Source: Actinomycetes bacterium
Lineage (GTDB): Bacteria; Actinomycetota; Acidimicrobiia; Acidimicrobiales; GCA-2861595
Length of the DNA: 49,114 nucleotides
Direction: 5' to 3'
Assembly: GCA_023264975.1 (NCBI GenBank)
Contig: JAHFUS010000029.1
Location: 1 to 49,114 of the forward strand
The notes under the pieces are model-generated. The model saw only the letters and a list, made by a program, of their open reading frames with translations. It had not been told where the DNA came from and did not search any database. Positions 25,082 to 32,965 of the stretch are shown piece by piece; the first letter of the stretch is position 1; every line of letters starts with the position of its first letter. A program made the position numbers and the translations under genes.

Positions 25082-25996
25082 TCACGGCTCCTTGTCGTGG
25101 ACCTTGTTCCTTGTAGCGGACCTTGTTCCTTGTCGTGGACCTTGTCGTCCGGGACCTTGTCGTCCGGGACCTTGTTGGCGGGGACATTGATGTCGGGGGC
25201 CATCACCGCCCCAGGATGGTCTCGGCGTCGGCACCATCGAGCGTGGCGGCTCGCCCGGCGGCGTGAGGCGGATCCAGCGAAGAGCCTCGGGAGCAGTGGT
25301 CACATGCGGCCCGGCGACACCCGCCGGGCGCCGGACCATCACGATCGCGACCCCCTCCTTCCGGGCGGCCACCAACTTGGCCCTGTCGCCGCCGCTGTTC
25401 TTCGTCACGAGCGTGTCGATGCGGTGGGACCTCAGGAGCTCCGTCTCGGTCTCGACGGAGAATGGTGGTCGGGCCACGATCGAGATGGCGTCGGCCAGTG
25501 GCAGCGGCCCCGGTGGGTCGATCGAGCGGACGACGAAGTGCGTGTCCACGAGACCGGCGAACGGCATCAGTTCTTGTCGACCGGTGGTGAGGAGCACCCG
25601 CCGGGCACCGGTCTCCTCCAGGCGGGAGGCGGCTGCGTCGAGGGTCTCGACCTCGTCCCAGCGGTCGCTCGGCCCGGGTCGCCAGCCGGGACGGAGCAGC
25701 CGCAGCCGGGGGATGCCGGCAATGGTGGCCGCGTCCGCGGCGTGGCCGGGCATGCACGAGGCGAACGGGTGGGTGGCGTCGACCAACAGGTCGTAGGCGC
25801 CCCGGCGCAGCTCGCGGACGAGGCCCTCCACCCCACCGAAACCGCCGATGCGGGTGGGGCACGGGAACGTCGCCGGCGCCCTGGTCCGCCCGGCGAACGA
25901 GGCGACGACCTCGATGCCCTGGTCGGCCGCCAGGAGATGTGCGAGCTGGAGTGCCTCGGCGGTGCCGGCCAGCAACAGCAGCCGCGTTGGCCTCAC
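25082..25996 (-). CDS. cobK: Precorrin-6A reductase CobK, with an aberrant C-terminal tail
   Basis: NADPH-dependent precorrin-6A reductase of the corrin pathway. The N-terminus RLLLLAGTAEALQLAHLL is the dinucleotide-binding start, and DLLVDATHPFA, LLTTGRQEL and TLVTKNSGGDRAKLVAARK are family hallmarks. GTG at 25996 overlaps the cobF stop (GTGA). The conserved domain ends near residue 245 at EALRWIRL; the frame then runs another 55-60 residues through a minisatellite to a stop at 25082. A one-base shift just after RWIRLTPPGE would give a short native-looking tail (ADAETILGR) ending at 25203. The tail is therefore probably not functional sequence. Confidence 0.82.
   Translation of the reverse strand: MRPTRLLLLAGTAEALQLAHLLAADQGIEVVASFAGRTRAPATFPCPTRIGGFGGVEGLVRELRRGAYDLLVDATHPFASCMPGHAADAATIAGIPRLRLLRPGWRPGPSDRWDEVETLDAAASRLEETGARRVLLTTGRQELMPFAGLVDTHFVVRSIDPPGPLPLADAISIVARPPFSVETETELLRSHRIDTLVTKNSGGDRAKLVAARKEGVAIVMVRRPAGVAGPHVTTAPEALRWIRLTPPGEPPRSMVPTPRPSWGGDGPRHQCPRQQGPGRQGPGRQGPRQGTRSATRNKVHDKEP
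25089..25175. repeat. Minisatellite: three 19-bp and two 15-bp tandem units
   Basis: Three head-to-tail copies of a 19-bp unit, TCCTTGTCGTGGACCTTGT (25089-25107, 25108-25126 with two changes, 25127-25145), are followed by two identical 15-bp units, CGTCCGGGACCTTGT (25146-25160, 25161-25175). The GGACCTTGT core is common to all. The array lies over the 3' extension of cobK and before the second DUF1326 gene. It is not a CRISPR array, since there are no spacers. Confidence 0.8.
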
Positions 25997-26760
25997 TCGG
26001 CTGTCGTCCTGCGGAGCAGGTACGTGTCGAACATCCAGCCCTTCCGGGCCTTGGCGTCGGCCCGGACGCGCTCGATGTCGCCGCCACGTTGAACGAGCGG
26101 ACCGGACACGAGGATCTCGTCCTCGGTGCCGAGGTAGGCGCCCCAGTAGATGTCGATGTCGCCGCCGGCGACGTCGGCGAACGCGCACCCACTGTCGAGC
26201 ATGACCACGACGTTGTCGATGTCGCCGGCGAGGGCGGAGGCCAGGCGGCGCCCGGTGGTGATCTGGATCGCCTCGCCGACGCGGTTCAACGGGACCCGGT
26301 GGCGCGCCGCCAGCGCGGACACGCTGCTGATCCCGGGGATGACCTCGTAGTCGAACATCACCCGGCCCCGCCCGAGCACGGCTTCGAGCATCGCCAGGGT
26401 GCCGTCGTACAGGGAGGGATCGCCCCACACCAGGAAGCCGCCGGTCTCGTCGTCGCCCAGCTCGTCCTCGATGAGCCGCTCGTACAACGCTGTGCGCTCC
26501 TCGCGCCAGGCTTCGACGGCCGGCCCGTAGGCGGGCGCGGTGCGGTCGCGCACCGGGTCGTCGACCGAGACGAACCTGTACGACGAGGTGGCGTCTATGT
26601 AGCGCTCGCAGATGTCCCGGCGCAGCCGGGTGAGGTCGTCCTTGGCGGGGCCCTTGTCGACGACGAAGAACACGTCGACGCGGTTCATGGCCTTGACGGC
26701 CTGGACGGTGACGTAGTCGGGGTCGCCCGCCCCGATGCCGATCACGCACAGCTGCTTCAC
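25993..26760 (-). CDS. cobF: Precorrin-6A synthase (deacetylating) CobF
   Basis: A 255-residue SAM-dependent methyltransferase that methylates C1 of precorrin-5 and releases the acetyl group, a step of the oxygen-dependent B12 route. Visible are the tetrapyrrole methylase start CVIGIGAGDPDYVTVQA, DVFFVVDKG, FLVWGDPSLYDG and the EVIPGISSVSALAA region, in line with CobF rather than other Cob methylases. The start is GTG at 26760 with GGGAG five bases upstream. It is divergent from the RHH-cobI gene with only 29 bases between starts, and overlaps cobK by four bases. Confidence 0.9.
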   Translation of the reverse strand: MKQLCVIGIGAGDPDYVTVQAVKAMNRVDVFFVVDKGPAKDDLTRLRRDICERYIDATSSYRFVSVDDPVRDRTAPAYGPAVEAWREERTALYERLIEDELGDDETGGFLVWGDPSLYDGTLAMLEAVLGRGRVMFDYEVIPGISSVSALAARHRVPLNRVGEAIQITTGRRLASALAGDIDNVVVMLDSGCAFADVAGGDIDIYWGAYLGTEDEILVSGPLVQRGGDIERVRADAKARKGWMFDTYLLRRTTAE

Positions 26761-26807
26761 GTGGACTCCCGGGCCGATGCTGTTGCCCTATGCCGTACCC
26801 TACGTCG
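26761..26807. promoter_or_regulatory. Divergent cobF / cobI control region with operator-like repeats
   Basis: The 29-bp gap between the cobF and cobI starts and the first cobI codons contain the direct repeat CCCTA at 26786-26790 and 26798-26802 (12 bases apart) and an inverted repeat CGTA-ccc-TACG at 26794-26804. TACCCT (26796-26801) is a TANNNT -10-like hexamer six bases before an in-frame GTG at 26808, the spacing of leaderless actinobacterial promoters; its complement serves the other strand. The repeats are candidates for binding by the ribbon-helix-helix domain encoded here. Inference only. Confidence 0.35.
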
Positions 26808-27680
26808 GTGTTCAAGACCTCGGTCTACCTCCCCGACGCGCTGAAGCGGCGGCTCGAGGCCGTCGCCGCCCGCACCCGCCGGTCCGAGGCCGAGCTGATC
26901 CGCGAGGCGATCGATCACCTGGTGAGCGAGAAAGGGCGGCCTGCGGGGGCGCCCGACCCTCCGGTGCCGGGCCGTCTCGTTGGCGTCGGCGTCGGCCCCG
27001 GTGCTGCCGACCTTGTCACCGTGCGGGCCGTGCAGGCCCTCCGGCGGGCCACCGTCGTGGTCGCCCCCTGCACCTCCCCCGAGGCGATCGGGCGGGCGGA
27101 GACGATCGTGCGCGGGGCGGCTCCCGACGTCGTGGTCGAGCGGCTGGTGTTCGCCATGACGCCCGACCCGGACGACCGTGCCGACGCGCTGGCCGCCGCC
27201 GCCACGAGGGTCACGACCCTGCTCGACGCCGGCGAAGAGGTGGCCTTCGTGACCATCGGCGACCCGAACGTGTACTCCACGTTCTCCTCCATCGCCGCTG
27301 CCCTCGTGGCGGCGCGCCCCGCCACACCGGTGGTCACGGTTCCCGGCATCATGGCGTTCCAGGAGCTCGCAGCCAGGTCGGGGACGGTGCTGGTCGACGG
27401 GCAGCAGTCGTTCGTGGTCCTCCCGGCCAACGCCACCAGGAGCCCGCTGACCGACGCGCTGGCCGACCCGACGCGCGCCGTCGTCGTGTACAAGGGGGGC
27501 GGGAAGATGCCGGCCGTCGCCGCCGAGCTGCTGGCCGCAGGACGACTCGACGGCTCGGTGCTAGGCGAGCTCCTCGGTATGCCGGGCGAGCGCGTCGCGG
27601 CGGTCGCCGACGTCGCCGATCGGCCCGCCAGCTACCTGTCGTCGGTCATCGTCCCGGCCACCGCCGGCGAGAGCGCGTGA
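26790..27680 (+). CDS. cobI: Ribbon-helix-helix DNA-binding domain fused to precorrin-2 C20-methyltransferase (CobI)
   Basis: A 296-residue fusion. Residues about 7-46 (VFKTSVYLPDALKRRLEAVA and RTRRSEAELIREAIDHLV) form a classic CopG/Arc ribbon-helix-helix: one beta strand and two helices. A short Pro-rich linker leads at about residue 61 to a complete CobI/CbiL methyltransferase (GRLVGVGVGPGAADLVTVRA, VTIGDPNVYSTF, VTVPGIMAFQ), which makes precorrin-3A. ATG at 26790 is used; GTG at 26808 would still keep the RHH strand. CobI proteins are normally about 240 residues without this domain. Context suggests an enzyme that also binds DNA, perhaps its own divergent promoter. Its TGA overlaps the cobM start. 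Confidence 0.9.
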   Translation: MPYPTSVFKTSVYLPDALKRRLEAVAARTRRSEAELIREAIDHLVSEKGRPAGAPDPPVPGRLVGVGVGPGAADLVTVRAVQALRRATVVVAPCTSPEAIGRAETIVRGAAPDVVVERLVFAMTPDPDDRADALAAAATRVTTLLDAGEEVAFVTIGDPNVYSTFSSIAAALVAARPATPVVTVPGIMAFQELAARSGTVLVDGQQSFVVLPANATRSPLTDALADPTRAVVVYKGGGKMPAVAAELLAAGRLDGSVLGELLGMPGERVAAVADVADRPASYLSSVIVPATAGESA

Positions 27681-28504
27681 TCTCCTTCGTGGGCGCCGGG
27701 CCCGGCGCCCCGGACTTGTTGACCCTGCGCGGCGCCGAGCGGCTGCGGGCGGCCGAGATCGTGGTGTGGGCCTCCTCGCTGGTGCCCGAGGCCGTGCTCG
27801 GGCACTGCTCGGGCGATGTGGTGCTCCACGATTCCGCCGTGATGACCCTCGAGGACGTGCTCGCCGTGTTCGCCGGCGCCCCCGACACCACCCGGATCGT
27901 CCGGCTCCACTCGGGGGACCCGAGCGTTTACGGCGCCATCCAGGAGCAGCTCGACTGGTGCCGGTCCAACGGCCGCAGCGTGGAGATCGTGCCCGGCGTC
28001 ACGTCGGTGGCGGCGGCCGCCGCCGCCCTGGGCCGCGAGCTCACGGTCCCCGGCCTGTCGCAGAGCGTCGTGCTGACCCGCCTGGCCGGTCGCACCGCCG
28101 CCTCGATGCGGCCCGGGGAGGGAGTGGCCACCTTCGCTACGGCTGGCGTGACGATGGCGGTGTTCCTGTCGGGAGCGAGGCCGGAGGAGTTGCAGCGCGA
28201 GCTGCTGGCCCCCGGGAGCGGCTACGACGAGTCGACCCCGGCGGCCGTCGTCGTCCGCGTGAGCTGGCCCGACGAGCAGGTGGTCCCCACGACGGTCGGC
28301 GGGTTGGCCGCCGCCATCAGGACCACGGCGGCGACGCGCACTGTGCTCGTCCTCGTGGGTGACGTGCTGGGCGACTCGCCGGCCCCCGCCCGCAGCCACC
28401 TCTACTCGCCGCAGCACTCGACGACCTTCCGTCTGCGCAGCGCGCCCGGGACCACCTCGGGCCGGGCCAGCCGGGTCGGCCGGGCCACGGACCGCCGTGG
28501 CTGA
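27677..28504 (+). CDS. cobM: Precorrin-4 C11-methyltransferase CobM
   Basis: A 275-residue SAM-dependent methyltransferase that methylates C11 of precorrin-4. Motifs are ISFVGAGPGAPDLLTLRG, VVWASSLVPEAVL, IVRLHSGDPSVYGA and VEIVPGVTSVAAAAA, all as in CobM/CbiF. GTG at 27677 overlaps the cobI stop (GTGA), so translation is coupled. The last 25 residues are a basic Ser/Arg-rich extension beyond the usual 255. The reading frame overlaps the cobL start by eight bases. Confidence 0.92.
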   Translation: MISFVGAGPGAPDLLTLRGAERLRAAEIVVWASSLVPEAVLGHCSGDVVLHDSAVMTLEDVLAVFAGAPDTTRIVRLHSGDPSVYGAIQEQLDWCRSNGRSVEIVPGVTSVAAAAAALGRELTVPGLSQSVVLTRLAGRTAASMRPGEGVATFATAGVTMAVFLSGARPEELQRELLAPGSGYDESTPAAVVVRVSWPDEQVVPTTVGGLAAAIRTTAATRTVLVLVGDVLGDSPAPARSHLYSPQHSTTFRLRSAPGTTSGRASRVGRATDRRG

Positions 28505-29687
28505 GCGGGTCTCGGTCGTCGGCCTCCACGGGGGCGCCTGGTACGGGCGCGCGGCCGAGCAGGCGCTGCGGGACGCCCACGTCCTCGTCGGCGCCGCCCG
28601 CCAACTCTGCGACCTCGGGCCGGCCGGCCTCACCGGGGAGCCGATCGAGCTGTGGGGCCGCATGGACGAACTGGCGGACCTCTGCGCCGATCGGTCGTCG
28701 CAGGGCCAGCGGGTGTGCGTCCTCGCCGCCGGCGACCCCGGCTTCTTCGGCATCACCCGCCTGCTCGGCGCCCGCCTCGGCCCCGACGCCCTCGACGTCC
28801 ATCCCGCCCCGTCGTCGGTGTCGTTGGCGTTCGCCCGTGCCGGGCTCCCCTGGGACGACGCCGTGGTCGCCACCTGCCACGGGCGGCCCCTGGCCGGCGC
28901 GGTGGACACCGTCTCCCAGTCTCCCAAGGCGGCCGTCCTGGTGTCACCCGACTCGCCACCCGAGGCCCTCGGTGCCGCGCTGGTCACGGCCGGCTGCGCC
29001 GAGCGCGACGTGTGGGTCTGCTCGCGGCTCGGCGAGAGCGACGAGTCGGTGGTGCGCACCGACCTCGCCGGCCTGGCCGGCGGGAGCTTCGACCCGCTGT
29101 CGGTCGTCGTGCTCGTCACCCCCGGCGCCGGCGTCCCGGGCACGGCCGGGGTCGCATGGGGTCTGGACGAGACGGCCTATGAGCACCGCGCCGGGATGAT
29201 CACCAAGGCCGAGGTGCGCGCCGTCGCCCTCGGCAAGCTGGCGCTCCCACCGAGGGGTGTGCTCTGGGACGTGGGGGCGGGGAGCGGGAGCGTCTCCGTG
29301 GAGGCAGCCCGGCTGGTGCCGGGCCTGCGCGTCCTGGCCGTCGAGCGCGACGCCGAGGCGTGCGGGCGGATCCGCCGCAACGCCCGGGGCACGGCCGTCG
29401 CCGTGGTGGAGGGCGAGGCGCCCGCCGCCCTCAACGCGCTCCCCGACCCCGACCGGGCCTTCGTCGGCGGTGGGGGCATCGACGTGCTCGACGCCGTGCT
29501 GGCCCGGCTGCGCACAGGCGGGCGGGTCGTGGCCACGTACGCAGTGGTCGCGACGGCTGCCGCCGCGGCCGAGCGCCTCGGCTCCCTCGTGCAGATCGCG
29601 GTGAGCCGCGGTACGCCCACCGGCCGTCAGGGCGCCATGCGGCTGGCAGCGGAGAACCCGGTGTTCGTCGTGTGGGGGCCGCAGTGA
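28497..29687 (+). CDS. cobL: Precorrin-6Y C5,15-methyltransferase (decarboxylating) CobL
   Basis: A 396-residue two-domain enzyme, CbiE-like followed by CbiT-like, which methylates C5 and C15 and decarboxylates the acetate at C12. The N-terminal half has VSVVGLHGG and CVLAAGDPGFFGI; the C-terminal half has the class I SAM motif LWDVGAGSGSVSVEAARL and AFVGGGG. Length matches CobL (about 400). GTG at 28497 overlaps the cobM stop by eight bases. Its TGA overlaps the next start (GTGA). Confidence 0.92.
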   Translation: MAERVSVVGLHGGAWYGRAAEQALRDAHVLVGAARQLCDLGPAGLTGEPIELWGRMDELADLCADRSSQGQRVCVLAAGDPGFFGITRLLGARLGPDALDVHPAPSSVSLAFARAGLPWDDAVVATCHGRPLAGAVDTVSQSPKAAVLVSPDSPPEALGAALVTAGCAERDVWVCSRLGESDESVVRTDLAGLAGGSFDPLSVVVLVTPGAGVPGTAGVAWGLDETAYEHRAGMITKAEVRAVALGKLALPPRGVLWDVGAGSGSVSVEAARLVPGLRVLAVERDAEACGRIRRNARGTAVAVVEGEAPAALNALPDPDRAFVGGGGIDVLDAVLARLRTGGRVVATYAVVATAAAAAERLGSLVQIAVSRGTPTGRQGAMRLAAENPVFVVWGPQ

Positions 29688-32023
29688 GCGTGGTGACCGT
29701 GACGGTCACCGAGGCGGGCCGGGCCATCGCCCGGCGACTGCCGTTCGAGGCCGTGCACGGGCGGTTGGGTGACACCGTCCGCGCCCGGTGGCGCGACGCG
29801 GACGGCTTCGTCCTTTGCTGCGCGGCCGGCGTGGCCGTGCGCGTGGTGGCGCCGCTGCTCGGCGACAAGCACGCCGATCCGGCCGTGGTGTGCATCGACG
29901 AGGCCGGCCGTTTCGCCATCGCGCTGTGCGGCGGCCACGCCGGGGGCGCCAACGACCTGGCCCGTGAGGTGGCCGCCCTGCTCGGCGCCCAGCCGGTGGT
30001 GAGCACCGCAACCGATGCAGCGGGCCTACCGGCGCTCGACGCCCTGCCCGGCTTCGTCTCGCACGGCGACGTCGCCGGCGTGTCGCGCCTGTGGCTCGAC
30101 GGCCACGCCCCGCTCGTCGAGACGACCCTGCCGTGGCCGGTGCCCTTCGAGGGGGGGGACGGGCCCGGTCGGGTGCTGGTCACCGACGAGGCGGTCGGCC
30201 TCGGAGCGGGCGAGGTGGCCCTGTACCCCCCCTCGCTGGTCGTCGGGATCGGCGCGTCGAGCGGCGCGCCGGCCGATGCCGCCGCCGACCTGCTCGCGTG
30301 TGCCCTGGTCGATGCGGGCCTGAGTAGCCACGCGGTCGGGGTCGTGGCCACCATCGACCGTCGGGCCGGCGATCCGGTCGTGACCTCCCTGGGCCGGCCG
30401 GTCCGCGCCTTCCCGGCGGCCACGTTGGCCGGCGTGGTGGTCCCCAACCCCAGCGACGTCGTGGCGGCGGAGGTGGGGACCCCGAGCGTGGCCGAGGCCG
30501 CCGCCCTGCTCGCCGCCGGGCCGGGCGCCCGGCTCGTCGTCGAGAAGCGCAAGGGCGCGGCGGCGACGGTCGCCATCGCCCGCCGGGCCGGCCCCGTCGG
30601 CTCATTGACCGTCGTCGGCCTCGGCCCCGGCCACCCCCGGCACCGCACGCCGGCCGCCACCACGGCCGTGCGGTCGGCCGACGTCGTGATCGGCTACGGC
30701 CCCTACGTGGACCAGTGCGCCGACCTCCTCTCGCCCGCCCACGTCGTGGTGCGCAGTCCCATCGGCGCCGAGGCCGACCGCTGTGCGGAAGCGCTGCGCC
30801 GGGCCGCCGGTGGCGCCCGGGTCGCGCTCGTGTGCTCGGGCGACCCGGGCGTGTTCGCCATGGCCTGCCTGGTCCTCGAGCTCGCTCCGGGGGCCGGCGG
30901 ACCACCGGTCGAGGTGGTGCCCGGCGTGACCGCGGCCGCCGCCGCCGGGGCCCTGCTCGGCGCCCCCTTCGGGCACGACCACGCCTTCGTCAGCCTGTCC
31001 GACCTGCTCACGCCGTGGGCCGTCATCGAGGACCGCCTCCGGGCCGTCGCCGACGGCGATTTCGCCGTCGCGCTCTACAACCCCCGCTCGAAGCGGAGGA
31101 CGTGGCAGCTCGACCGGGCCCGAGAACTGCTCCTCGAATCCCGGCCGCCGGGCACCCCGGTCGGCATCGTCACCGACGCCACCCGACCCGGCGAGAGCCT
31201 CGTCATGACGACCCTCGCGGAGTTGGACACCGCCGGCGTCGGGATGCTCTCGGTCGTGGTGGTGGGCAACTCGTCGACGACGATGGTCGGCTCCCGCATG
31301 GTCACGCCTCGGGGCTACCGGGTGACCGGCCCGGGAGGACGGTCCATCGAGCAACTCACGGGTGCGACATCCCGGAGGGATGGGGCACCGGTGACCGGCC
31401 CGGGAGGACGGTCCATCGAGCAACGCGGGGTCCACCCGATCGAGACGGAGAGCTACCGCATCCTTGCCGAGCGGGTCGATCTCTCGGCGTTCCCGGATGG
31501 CGATCGGGCCGTCGTGGCCCGCATGATCCATGCCACTGCCGACGTCAGCTTCGCGGAGACCGCCCGGGTCGGCACCGTCGCCGTGCAGGCGGCGGTCGGC
31601 GCCCTGCGCTCCGGCGTTCCCGTCGTGGTGGACGCCGCCATGGTGGCGGCGGGCATGCCGAGCCTCACCACGATCTGCCTGCTGGCCGAGGTGCCGGTCG
31701 CACCGCCGGGCTCGACCCGGTCCGCCGCCGCCATCGCACTGGCGGCAGCGCGCTATCCGACCGGCGCCATCTGGGTCATCGGCAACGCGCCGACGGCATT
31801 GGTCGAGCTCCTGGCCCTGCACGAGGCCGGCGTCATCGAGCCGGCGGCGGTGATCGGCGTCCCCGTCGGCTTCGTCGGCGCCGCCGAGGCCAAGGCCGCC
31901 CTGTGGGCGTCGCCGCTGGCGCCGCGCAGCATCACCACCGTCGGCGAACGCGGTGGCAGTCCGGTCGCCGCCGCCGCCGTCAACGCCCTGATCCGCCTGG
32001 CCGAAGGGAGCCTCACATGCTGA
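29684..32023 (+). CDS. CbiG-CobJ-CobH triple fusion
   Basis: A single 779-residue frame. Residues 1 to about 305 are CbiG-like (cobalt-precorrin-5A hydrolase family; LCCAAGVAVRVVAPLL, ALCGGHAGGANDLAREV, VVGIGASSGAPAD). Residues about 308-545 are precorrin-3B C17-methyltransferase CobJ/CbiH (LTVVGLGPGHPRHRTP, CSGDPGVFAMA, YNPRSKRRTWQL). Residues about 584-779 are precorrin-8X methylmutase CobH/CbiC (HPIETESYRIL, ARMIHATADVSFAET). The linker holds a 35-bp direct repeat. GTG at 29684 overlaps the cobL stop. CobJ-CobH pairs and CbiG-CbiH fusions are known; all three together is unusual. CbiG belongs to the anaerobic route although CobF is present. Confidence 0.9.
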   Translation: MSVVTVTVTEAGRAIARRLPFEAVHGRLGDTVRARWRDADGFVLCCAAGVAVRVVAPLLGDKHADPAVVCIDEAGRFAIALCGGHAGGANDLAREVAALLGAQPVVSTATDAAGLPALDALPGFVSHGDVAGVSRLWLDGHAPLVETTLPWPVPFEGGDGPGRVLVTDEAVGLGAGEVALYPPSLVVGIGASSGAPADAAADLLACALVDAGLSSHAVGVVATIDRRAGDPVVTSLGRPVRAFPAATLAGVVVPNPSDVVAAEVGTPSVAEAAALLAAGPGARLVVEKRKGAAATVAIARRAGPVGSLTVVGLGPGHPRHRTPAATTAVRSADVVIGYGPYVDQCADLLSPAHVVVRSPIGAEADRCAEALRRAAGGARVALVCSGDPGVFAMACLVLELAPGAGGPPVEVVPGVTAAAAAGALLGAPFGHDHAFVSLSDLLTPWAVIEDRLRAVADGDFAVALYNPRSKRRTWQLDRARELLLESRPPGTPVGIVTDATRPGESLVMTTLAELDTAGVGMLSVVVVGNSSTTMVGSRMVTPRGYRVTGPGGRSIEQLTGATSRRDGAPVTGPGGRSIEQRGVHPIETESYRILAERVDLSAFPDGDRAVVARMIHATADVSFAETARVGTVAVQAAVGALRSGVPVVVDAAMVAAGMPSLTTICLLAEVPVAPPGSTRSAAAIALAAARYPTGAIWVIGNAPTALVELLALHEAGVIEPAAVIGVPVGFVGAAEAKAALWASPLAPRSITTVGERGGSPVAAAAVNALIRLAEGSLTC
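31321..31424. repeat. 35-bp in-frame direct repeat with hairpin spacer in the CobJ-CobH linker
   Basis: Identical 35-bp copies lie at 31321-31355 and 31390-31424, a 69-bp (23-codon) period, each encoding VTGPGGRSIEQ. The 34-bp spacer contains a perfect inverted repeat CATCCC-gga-GGGATG (31368-31382). Each copy contains GGGAGGAC, a Shine-Dalgarno-like sequence, and resembles the cobQ-cobN junction at 39506-39527. Confidence 0.85.
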
Positions 32024-32955
32024 CGGGTCGATCGAGCGGTATCGAACCGACGGCTGCCGCGCCGCCCCCCGAGCCGACGCGCCCCACCGGCGAGGGACTC
32101 CTGCTCGTCGCCCACGGATCGAGGAGCGCGGCCGGGAGGGCAGAGGCCGTGGCGCTGGGCGATGCCGTCGCCGCCGCCCGTCCCGACCTCGACGTCGCCG
32201 TCGGCTTCCTGGAGCTCGCCGACCCGCCTGCCGGACCTGTGCTGAACCGGCTCGTCGAGCGAGGGTGTCGCCGCGTCACGGTCCAGCCCCTCATGCTCTT
32301 CGCCGCCGGCCACGGCAAGAGCGATGTGCCGGCGCTGGTGCTCGAAGCCAGGGAGCGGCATCCGCAGGTCGAATTCGTCTTCGGCTCCCCGCTCGGTGTC
32401 GTCCCCGAGCTCCTCGCCGTGGCCGCCGCCGATCTCGAAGCGGCCGGCGCGGCCGGGCTCCCCCTGCTCGTCGTCGCCCGTGGCACATCCGACCCAGATG
32501 CGAACGCGGAGGCCGTCAAGGCGGCTCGCCTCCTGGCCGAGTGGAGCGGCTCGACATGGGTCGACGTCGGCTTCACCGGGGTGACGTGGCCGACGGTGCC
32601 CGAGGTGCTCGACCGGGCGGCGCGCCTCGGCCACGTTCGTGTGGGCCTGTTCTTCTGGTTCCTCGCCAACGGCAAGCTCGTCGAGCGTGTCCGCCAGCAG
32701 GTGAGCATCTTCGAACGCGGGTCGGGCGTCGAGGTGGTCGACGCCGGGTACTTCGGCCCCGACCCCGGGCTGGTGCCCCTGGTGCTCCAGCGCCGGGACG
32801 AAGCCGTAAGCGGCCTGCCCCGCGTCAATTGCGACACGTGCTCGTACCGGGCCGAATGGCCGGGCCTGGCCGACCGGGCCGGCCAGGCCCGCGGAGTGGG
32901 CCACTCGGCCCTGGCGGCCGCCCACCGGCACGGTCACACCCACAGCCACGGTTGA
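32017..32955 (+). CDS. cbiX: Sirohydrochlorin cobaltochelatase CbiX, long form
   Basis: A 312-residue class II chelatase with the two repeated halves of CbiX-long: LLLVAHGSRSAAGRAEA with the metal-binding His at the start, MLFAAGHGKSDVPAL, then the second half LLVVARGTSDPDANAEA. The C-terminus carries CDTC and a His-rich end (AHRHGHTHSHG), like the Bacillus megaterium CbiX, which has a CxxC-type Fe-S site and a His tail. ATG at 32017 overlaps the upstream stop and follows AAGGGAG. It inserts cobalt early in the anaerobic route, so its presence with CobN is notable. A ferrochelatase role for sirohaem is the alternative. Confidence 0.85.
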   Translation: MLTGRSSGIEPTAAAPPPEPTRPTGEGLLLVAHGSRSAAGRAEAVALGDAVAAARPDLDVAVGFLELADPPAGPVLNRLVERGCRRVTVQPLMLFAAGHGKSDVPALVLEARERHPQVEFVFGSPLGVVPELLAVAAADLEAAGAAGLPLLVVARGTSDPDANAEAVKAARLLAEWSGSTWVDVGFTGVTWPTVPEVLDRAARLGHVRVGLFFWFLANGKLVERVRQQVSIFERGSGVEVVDAGYFGPDPGLVPLVLQRRDEAVSGLPRVNCDTCSYRAEWPGLADRAGQARGVGHSALAAAHRHGHTHSHG

Positions 32956-32965
32956 GCGCGCACCG

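Noticed and set aside
25089-25175. Possible CRISPR-like repeat array
   Set aside because: The units are directly adjacent, of two different lengths, without unique spacers and without cas genes. It is a minisatellite.
25003-25206. 67-residue minus-strand ORF with KVPDD repeats starting at GTG 25206
   Set aside because: The repeated residues simply translate the minisatellite. The GTGA overlap with the alternative cobK end is suggestive, but no ribosome binding site or domain supports a gene.
32017-32060. Third copy of the 35-bp cob linker repeat near the cbiX start
   Set aside because: Only short scattered identity (around GACGG and ATCGAGC); not a clear copy.
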